Below, in pieces: positions 57,447-64,000 of a stretch of DNA of 64,000 bases. Source of the DNA: Metallyticus violacea (Eukaryota; Arthropoda; Insecta; Mantodea; Metallyticidae). Under the pieces are notes generated by a model. It was not told the DNA's origin and searched no databases. It saw only the letters and a list, made by a program, of their open reading frames with translations. The stretch is from the NCBI GenBank assembly GCA_030762175.1, contig CM060835.1, positions 86,548,001-86,612,000 on the forward strand, read 5' to 3'. A program made the position numbers and the translations under genes. The stretch's first letter is position 1. Every line of letters begins with the position of its first letter.

Positions 57447-59845
57447 CAACTCAACGAAAACATCCAAAGTCAGGTAGACCCGGCCGATAGAATTTGAACC
57501 CGGAACATTTCGCTCGGCACCTAAGGGTTAAAGTGCCATGATAAGTAGAACCTTTTTATGGAGTTTTATTTTCCTGCATTTTTATTTAACAGAACTCTAC
57601 AGCTAATGTATTTGTAATGTATTTGTGAGTGAAATTGACAGGGTTTTAAGCAGGGCAAAGTAATTAATAAGAACTTGTAATACATCCAGGTTTCGCACGA
57701 CTGCATGAAGTTTTTATTTCTGAGTTAAATTAAAAGAAGCATTTACAAACCAAACCCACACACTCTGAGAGAAGTAGCATTTAAAATCTCTCAGTAACTC
57801 CATTTCTCAACGAGAAAGACAGCGAGAGGGATTGGTGGATTTTTACAAAGGTACCAAAATATGTGGCCAACGAAGGCCGGTAGTTTCACATTTCCTTTCT
57901 TAAAATACGTAAGTACAGTGAAACCTCTCTAGTCCGGAGAGGTATAGTTTAAAAAATTGTCAATGAGATGTCCATGATACAGGGAAGAAAATCTTCATAG
58001 AATATGCATACTTTAAAGAATATGGCATATACTACACTCAATAAAAGTAAAATAAAGTTTACTAACTAACGTTTATTCATATTGAAACTGCTAACAGAGT
58101 AAAAGTAAACTTTTGCACTTAGCACCTCAACAGTAACTGGGAAACGTGCTTATTTTAGGCATGCGATTGTTTGCTTTAACAAGTTTACGATTATGTTCTT
58201 GTTCTTTCTGGGAAATACATAACAATTTTACATTTTGTAAAGAATTAAGGAAGCACAAAAGAGAATAAAAGTCTAAGAAAAACCTTTTTCATACCATTCA
58301 GCTTAATGACGTATTGCAAAGTATAGAGACAAATGTCAATCAAGCTCAAACAGATAGCAGAAAGCCAGTTAGGTTAAAAAAAAACTCATTTTGATATTAT
58401 AGTACTGTATCTGTGCTAATGGCTTATTTAAAGCATTAAAGATAAATGACAATCAAACTTAAATAAGTTAGCAGAAATACATAACAGAAAGAGAAATTCT
58501 CCTTGCTATGACCATAAGGGGCGTCTAGCTTTAGGGAATCAGGGGTGTCCAGAATAGAGGATATGCTGGACGTGTTAAAGTATAGAAAGTTTTCCGGTTC
58601 TAGGAAAAAAAAATCCAATATTATGAGTCTCAACATACAGGGGTTTCTAGAGGTTTTAATGCACATGTTTTTTTTCAGCGCTTTTATTTCAAAAATAAAA
58701 GAAATGTTTTGTGTCCAAGTGCATTAACAACAATAGGCGGTGCCCATGATCTGCAAATAGCAGTACGCTCGTCCATAGCGGAAGTTCAGCGTGAATGGAT
58801 AGCAATCCTATGAATCATTCTGTAGCTATGTAAATAAATGTACATATATATACTATCCTGAAAACGTGAGCAAATAAGGTATATTTCCGTTTATGGGAAA
58901 TTGGCAAAAGAGTCTATACATAAGCAAACAGCTGCACGTTGTTTTCGTTATTATACCTCTTATGGCGTGACTTGAGCCACTACTGCATGCAAACGGTACC
59001 AACTCGTACATTTGAGTGGATATCATGTTGCGTCTAAGCTAGGGGCGCAAAATAAGAGGATTTCAACAGAAATGGAAAGAAGAGCATTTTATTTTCCACT
59101 AAGAGTTGGAAAATATATAAAAGTTTCCTATCTCTAAAGGTAGTTTAGAAGTGAGTATATCCAATAGTATATCCAGCATACACAAGAATTATACAGGATG
59201 CCAATAATTTACTCAACTGACTATGGAATGTACACTTTATTTGAAACGATAATTAAATGTAGAATTTTGCAATGAAACATGCAACTCAAGGAATGTTTAG
59301 CTACTGTAGGCCATTGTACTCCCAGCTGTCTTTCAAACAATGCAGTGATACAATGGCGCTTGTACAAGAAGAATGAACTGTCCGTTGTGCTTGTGGGAGT
59401 TTGAATTTTCAGTAATTTTTTTAATAACCGAATGCATTAAAATAAATATTGAATCCATTTTAACTTGCATAATTTCAAAAAAATCAATACGTTTCATGGC
59501 CAGAAAATAATTTCATAGAGCACGCTGCAAGATAAACCATAAAATGTTAACCCATAATTACTAAGAAACAACATAATAGGGCGAAATTAAAAAAAAAAAG
59601 TCTACAAGTATTTCTATTTGAGAGACATTTAATGCATTTTTCTTTTTTACTAGTTACCGTTCAAAAATGAAGTGTCTAACTTATGTGCGTTATAATCAAA
59701 GAGTAGTAATTAAATTCCTTTAGGCTGAAAAGAGACCATCACTAATAAAGGCGTTTAAGAAATGCGTATGAGGATATGATGGTGAGTAAAATTAAAGGGC
59801 GAATGGACTGCTAGCATCAGAAGAAGATTAAAGCAGTCTCAAAGT
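57447..59845. other. About 2.4 kb without genes
   Basis: AT-rich; frames at 58436-58727 on both strands have no motif. Confidence 0.5.
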
Positions 59846-60130
59846 TGGTCCTCGTGGGGTAGTGGTAACCATAATTGCTCTTAAACCCAAGATCGCGAGT
59901 TTGATCCCGGCCAGGACGGGTGGATTTTTTCTGGCGTAAAAATCCTAAGTATGTCTTCCTTCGGAAGGGAAGTAAAACCGTGGGTCCCGTGTCGTACATT
60001 TACGCCCGATAAAGAGCCTCAAGCCTGAAAGAAGAGACCTCTGAGCAAAATTTGTTGGCCGTTTCACTCACTGAATTGAATGGGACGCCGATGACCTGAG
60101 CTGTTAAAGAACGTCCGCAAATAAACCAAA
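59846..60130 (+). repeat. SINE family 1, copy e
   Basis: Full-length plus-strand copy (GGTCCTCGTGGGGTAGTGGT head, GCGAGTTTGATCCCGGCC B-box region, usual body). Its 3' end ATAAACC(A)n continues straight into the (CATA)n array that follows. Confidence 0.92.
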
Positions 60131-60143
60131 AAAAAAAAAAAAA

Positions 60144-60514
60144 CATACATACATACATACATACATACATACATACATACATACATACATACATACATAC
60201 ATACATACATACATACATACATACATACATACATACATACATACATACATACATACATACATACATACATACATACATACATACATACATACATACATAC
60301 ATACATACATACATACATACATACATACATACATACATACATACATACATACATACATACATACATACATACATACATACATACATACATACATACATAC
60401 ATACATACATACATACATACATACATACATACATACATACATACATACATACATACATACATACATACATACATACATACATACATACATACATACATAC
60501 ATACATACATACAT
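60144..60514. repeat. (ATAC)n microsatellite, 371 bp
   Basis: About 93 uninterrupted CATA units directly after the A-rich tail of the SINE at 59846. The long minus-strand frames encoding Met-Tyr-Val-Cys repeats in three frames are artefacts of a tetranucleotide, which is open in all frames. Confidence 0.97.
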
Positions 60515-60953
60515 GCTCCGGCTGGCCGGACATTGCGATTATGCAACTTGCCGACTTGAAAATATGCACTAATACCATAACCTATCATTCCAGTTCACTT
60601 CTGGGGCGCAAGAAGTGAAATCAGCATTTGATAATTATTTCCAGACCAAAGGTCTAATGACAACAAGAATGAGTTTGAAAGCTCAACTCAGTTACCTAAA
60701 AAAAATTGTAAGAGAAGGGGAGTTCGGTAAGATAAATGCAATGCGAGAACGATACTCTCCCCGCTCCCCCTTTTTGTACTTTTGGTATAATCATTTAAGT
60801 GGTTTGGCTTACCTGTTTGAGCTTTCTGAAAACAAAATTTTATTAGCTTTTATTGCAAACAGAACCGCGTGGAGATATACATTAAATAAAATACACCGAA
60901 CACTATTATAACAGTTTCCATTTACTATTACCTGTGTATCAATTATGTCATAT
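60515..60953. other. No gene recognised
   Basis: The 98-codon plus-strand frame 60615-60911 is not similar to any family I know and has no domain-like pattern. Confidence 0.4.
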
Positions 60954-61181
60954 TTAGGGCGTGAAACGGTCGACGACCAATTTTGCTCACAGGTCTCTTC
61001 TTTCAGGCTTGAGGTTCTTTTTCGTGCCGTAAATTTACGACACGGAACCCACGGCTTTACTTCCCTTCCGAAGGAAGTCATACTTAGGATAAGGAAAAAA
61101 TCCATCAAACCTGGCCGGGATTGAACTTGCGATCTTGGGTTTAAGAGGCAAGTATAGTTACCACTACACCATCAGACCGAC
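60954..61181 (-). repeat. SINE family 1, copy f (3' truncated)
   Basis: Minus-strand copy lacking the 3' end: begins within the GGGCGTGAAACGG block and proceeds through the body to a head with the TTTAAGAGGCAAGTATAGTT and TAGTGG... sequence at about 61150-61175. Confidence 0.88.
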
Positions 61182-63603
61182 TGGAAGCAGAGGATATAGA
61201 ATGCATTGTTATTCGTTTTTGTTCCAAGAAGAAATACAAGAATTGTGGATATTGAAAAACAGGGAATACAGGCCAGTCTTAATATCAAAAAATCTCTGAA
61301 ATTATATGGCTCACTTAAAATTATTGGGGAAGAGAAAGATACATTGTAACCTATGATAAGGTAGGGAAGGAATAGGAGTAGTAATTTAAGTGGGATAAGA
61401 AATGCATATATGAGAAATGTCCTATGTGTGAAGAACCAGATAGTACTTGGCATTGTAGTTTAGAGTGTAAGCCAAGTTTTGGAGGGAACAGTTTCTTTTA
61501 AGAAAGTAGGAAAATTTACTAAGTGAAATAAAAGGGAGAAGAATTTTAAATCTAAAATCAGTCAAAAATATGAAGAAACTTGAACAATCGGCAAAGTGAA
61601 ACAAAGGTGGGCAAGACAAAGGGGAACAACAATGTTGACAATGACTATCTAGGAGTGAATATATCCCCATTATATACTCAATCTGAGGTTAATTGTAATA
61701 GGGTACGGAAGAAATGCAACTTCTTAAATTGTGGGTGATTAAGTGGGAAATTTAAATGTAGTAAGTTTACATGTGTTGAGAATATGGAAATGCAAAATTT
61801 TACTTTAATTTTAACATATTTTCTTATTTGTAAAAAACTGCATGAAATTGGTTCCATTTATATGTTAAAAATATTATACATTGGTCATTGCAGGAAATAA
61901 ATTCAATATAATCCAAAAAGGACTACGAAGATATCTGTAATTGAATAAATAAAAAACAAATGAACATTTGAAGTTATAATAACAATTCATAGTGCAAATA
62001 TTTATTTTAACAGTAAATTTAAAGTTAAATTAAAAGTTTACTCCTTTTTAATTTATTATTTCAAATCCAAGCAGAGATTATAAGATTTAAATAATGAACG
62101 CAGGAGAAAAAAAACTATCAGTTATTAGTTTTTGAGCACCGTGCTTTAAAGATAACGATTAAGTTTCATTCTGATTGGTAAGTAAGATATCAATGAGACA
62201 ATACATTGACTGAAAGGCGTTCGCGTGCAATTATCACATTAATGCACTTTCCCAATTTAGCAACGCAACGGTTTGATGATATTCAACCCCTTCCTGCAAC
62301 CCTGAATACAGTGAGAATGCTAATTTCTTATGTTTTTCTTTACAGTTCTGAAAATATGTACTCTTAGTGCTACTCTAGCATGTTCCAGCATCTCTTCTTT
62401 CGTCCTTTTGATAGTGTGAACCCGAGCAAAATGATTTCCTGTCAAAAGATCTCTCTTGATCCTCTGCCTCCGACATGTTGTGCATTAATCTTCTGAACGA
62501 GCACTGGACCTCGAAGAAAAATGCCAACACGAACTTTCCTGCATTTCTTTAGACTTTCAATTTTTTCTATATTTTTGGGATGATGGATGCTTCAATCTCC
62601 TGCGGCAATGTGCCTCAGAACGACGCAGAAGAATGCCAATAAAACGAAAAACTTATTTGAAACTGTAAGATTAAAGTTCTCGCATATCTATCACATTCCT
62701 CAGTTCCGTTCTAAACTGTTTCTTATCCCTTCTAATCCGTTTTGCTCACATAGCTAATAGGTAGCCTCTCATCAACTGAACAACACCGTGAGTGTGTTGT
62801 TCAAGGCTGAAGCAGACTAGGAGAGCTGTTTTCGTGTCAAGGGAGCAAGTGCAGTTGCCTGGGTTACACGCAAGCCTGGCTAATTTCTTCGCTTCACTGC
62901 GATTCCTGGCATTACGGGTGCAAGATCGATCGCCGTCTTGTGCAAGCGAAAAAAACTGTATTTTAAGATAAAGAGGGTTTTGAAACTGAGAGTAAATACA
63001 GCATATTAAGTTAAAATGTCCAGACAATAACTATATCTTCTTCGTTCATTAAGGGAAATAGTTCATGTGTGCCAGAATATCTTAGCAATTCTAATAAAAC
63101 ATGAAATTCTGATGATGAACAATGTTTACTCTGAGTTTAAATTTTCATTATAAATGTATCTATTTTCAGAGATAAGATTAAGTTCAAAAAACATAAAGGT
63201 GTGTTCAAGGTTACTGCTCATCAAGGCATTTAATGCCTAAAGTCTGTTCAACTTCTATATTATAAATTAAATTAATCGTTTACTGTATTTGTTTGAATTA
63301 ATAAGGCTAATATTCGGACTGTTTTAAGGAATATTCTTGCAAATGCAGGAAATATGAAATATTTGTACTTTTTGAACTCATAATTTATTTAGTGTGGCAG
63401 AGCTAAGACCATTAGATCTCTTCTTCCACTCAACCAGCATAATAAAATTACACTAAATTTTGGTGGCAATACCACAATAAAACATAAACAGTAACAAAGA
63501 ATATATCTACAAATATGTAAAACTTTAAAGAGAGTGTGGATAAATATACAAGTAAAATAGCACAAATAAAAATGAATAATGAAACATATTAACGTTATGA
63601 GGA

Positions 63604-63606
<3 letters not shown>
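61182..63606. other. About 2.4 kb without recognised genes
   Basis: AT-rich except 62740-62960, which is GC-balanced and contains GAACAACAC-CGTGAGT-GTGTTGTTC (a 9 bp hairpin near 62780) and an open minus-strand frame of 93 codons without a known motif. Confidence 0.45.
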
Positions 63607-63671
<65 letters not shown>

Positions 63672-63688
63672 GTGGTAGTAGTAGCAGT

Positions 63689-63749
<61 letters not shown>

Positions 63750-64000
63750 ATAGTAGTAGTAGTAGTAGTAATAGTAGTAGTAATAGTAGTAGTAGTAGTA
63801 GTAGTAATAGTAGTAGTAGTAGTAGTAGTAGTAGTAACAGTAGTAGTAGTAGTAATAGTAGTAGTAGTAGTAGTAATAGTAGTAGTAGCAGTAGTAGTAG
63901 TAGTAGTAATAGTAGTAGTAGTAGCAGCAGCAGTAGTAGTAGTAGTAGTAATAGTAGTAGTAGTAGTAGTAGTAGTAGTAATAGTAGTAGTAATAGTAGT
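63607..64000. repeat. Compound (AAT)n(AGT)n(AGC)n trinucleotide array, cut by window end
   Basis: About 21 AAT units (63607-63669), a short AGC-rich part (63682-63717), then AGT units interrupted by AAT at irregular but frequent intervals up to 64000, where it continues beyond the window. Confidence 0.97.

Noticed and set aside
60000..60588. Long minus-strand ORFs of 136-192 codons with Met-Tyr-Val-Cys repeats
   Set aside because: They are translations of the (ATAC)n array, open in all frames; there is no gene.
1..64000. CRISPR arrays, bacterial operons or phage defence systems
   Set aside because: All tandem repeats are microsatellites or satellites without unique spacers, and the window is plainly eukaryotic.

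Overview
The window looks like intergenic or intronic DNA from a large, repeat-rich insect genome. It is AT-rich, holds long microsatellites, several families of tRNA-derived SINEs, decayed mariner-like, pogo-like, Crypton-like and non-LTR elements, and has no long intact protein-coding gene. The residues readable in the relics resemble transposon proteins common in insects; assignment to a particular order (a cockroach-like or other large-genome insect) would be a guess. No rRNA gene, intact tRNA, CRISPR array, bacterial operon or viral gene was found. || Layout. 1-5 kb: a ~1.1 kb terminal-inverted-repeat element split by a ~1.9 kb pogo-like DNA transposon; a second copy of the host element at 39.5-40.6 kb keeps the empty target site. 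5-9 kb: SINE pieces and an orphan promoter-like cluster (CCAAT, heat-shock-like element, TATA, initiator). 9.9-10.8 kb: a transposase-like relic of an unnamed family. 12.1-12.4 kb: an unassigned coding-like exon. 13.1-13.8 kb: an internally deleted mariner-like element beside an (AT)n(GA)n tract. 14.5-16.9 kb: pyrimidine-rich tracts. 18-19 kb: a diverged ~140 bp satellite. 19.3-19.8 kb: a reverse transcriptase relic. 21.1 kb: a 45 bp perfect palindrome. 26.2-27.3 kb: two convergent mariner relics. 34.8-35.8 kb: a Crypton-type tyrosine recombinase relic. 38.7 kb: a Myb/SANT-like exon with a consensus splice donor. 43.6-44.4 kb: another mariner-like relic. 46.9-47.3 kb: a CpG-rich island with a possible first exon on the minus strand. 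49.1-54 kb: a cluster with a non-LTR pol relic, a mariner-like relic, a non-LTR ORF1 and an inverted pair of an unclassified segment. 55 kb: a 102 bp minisatellite. 57-61 kb: SINEs, one of whose tails has become a 371 bp (ATAC)n array. 63.6-64 kb: a compound trinucleotide array that runs off the window. || Host-gene candidates are few and all on the minus strand: 12.1-12.4 kb, 38.7 kb, 46.9-47.3 kb and 49.1-49.26 kb. The 49.1 kb ORF (possible last exon) and the 47 kb island (possible promoter and first exon) would fit two tandem minus-strand genes, but this is inference. Nothing here supports a new multi-gene system; the strongest results are the nested insertion with its empty site, the recombinase relic with its catalytic residues traceable, the micro-inverted SINE pair and the CpG island.
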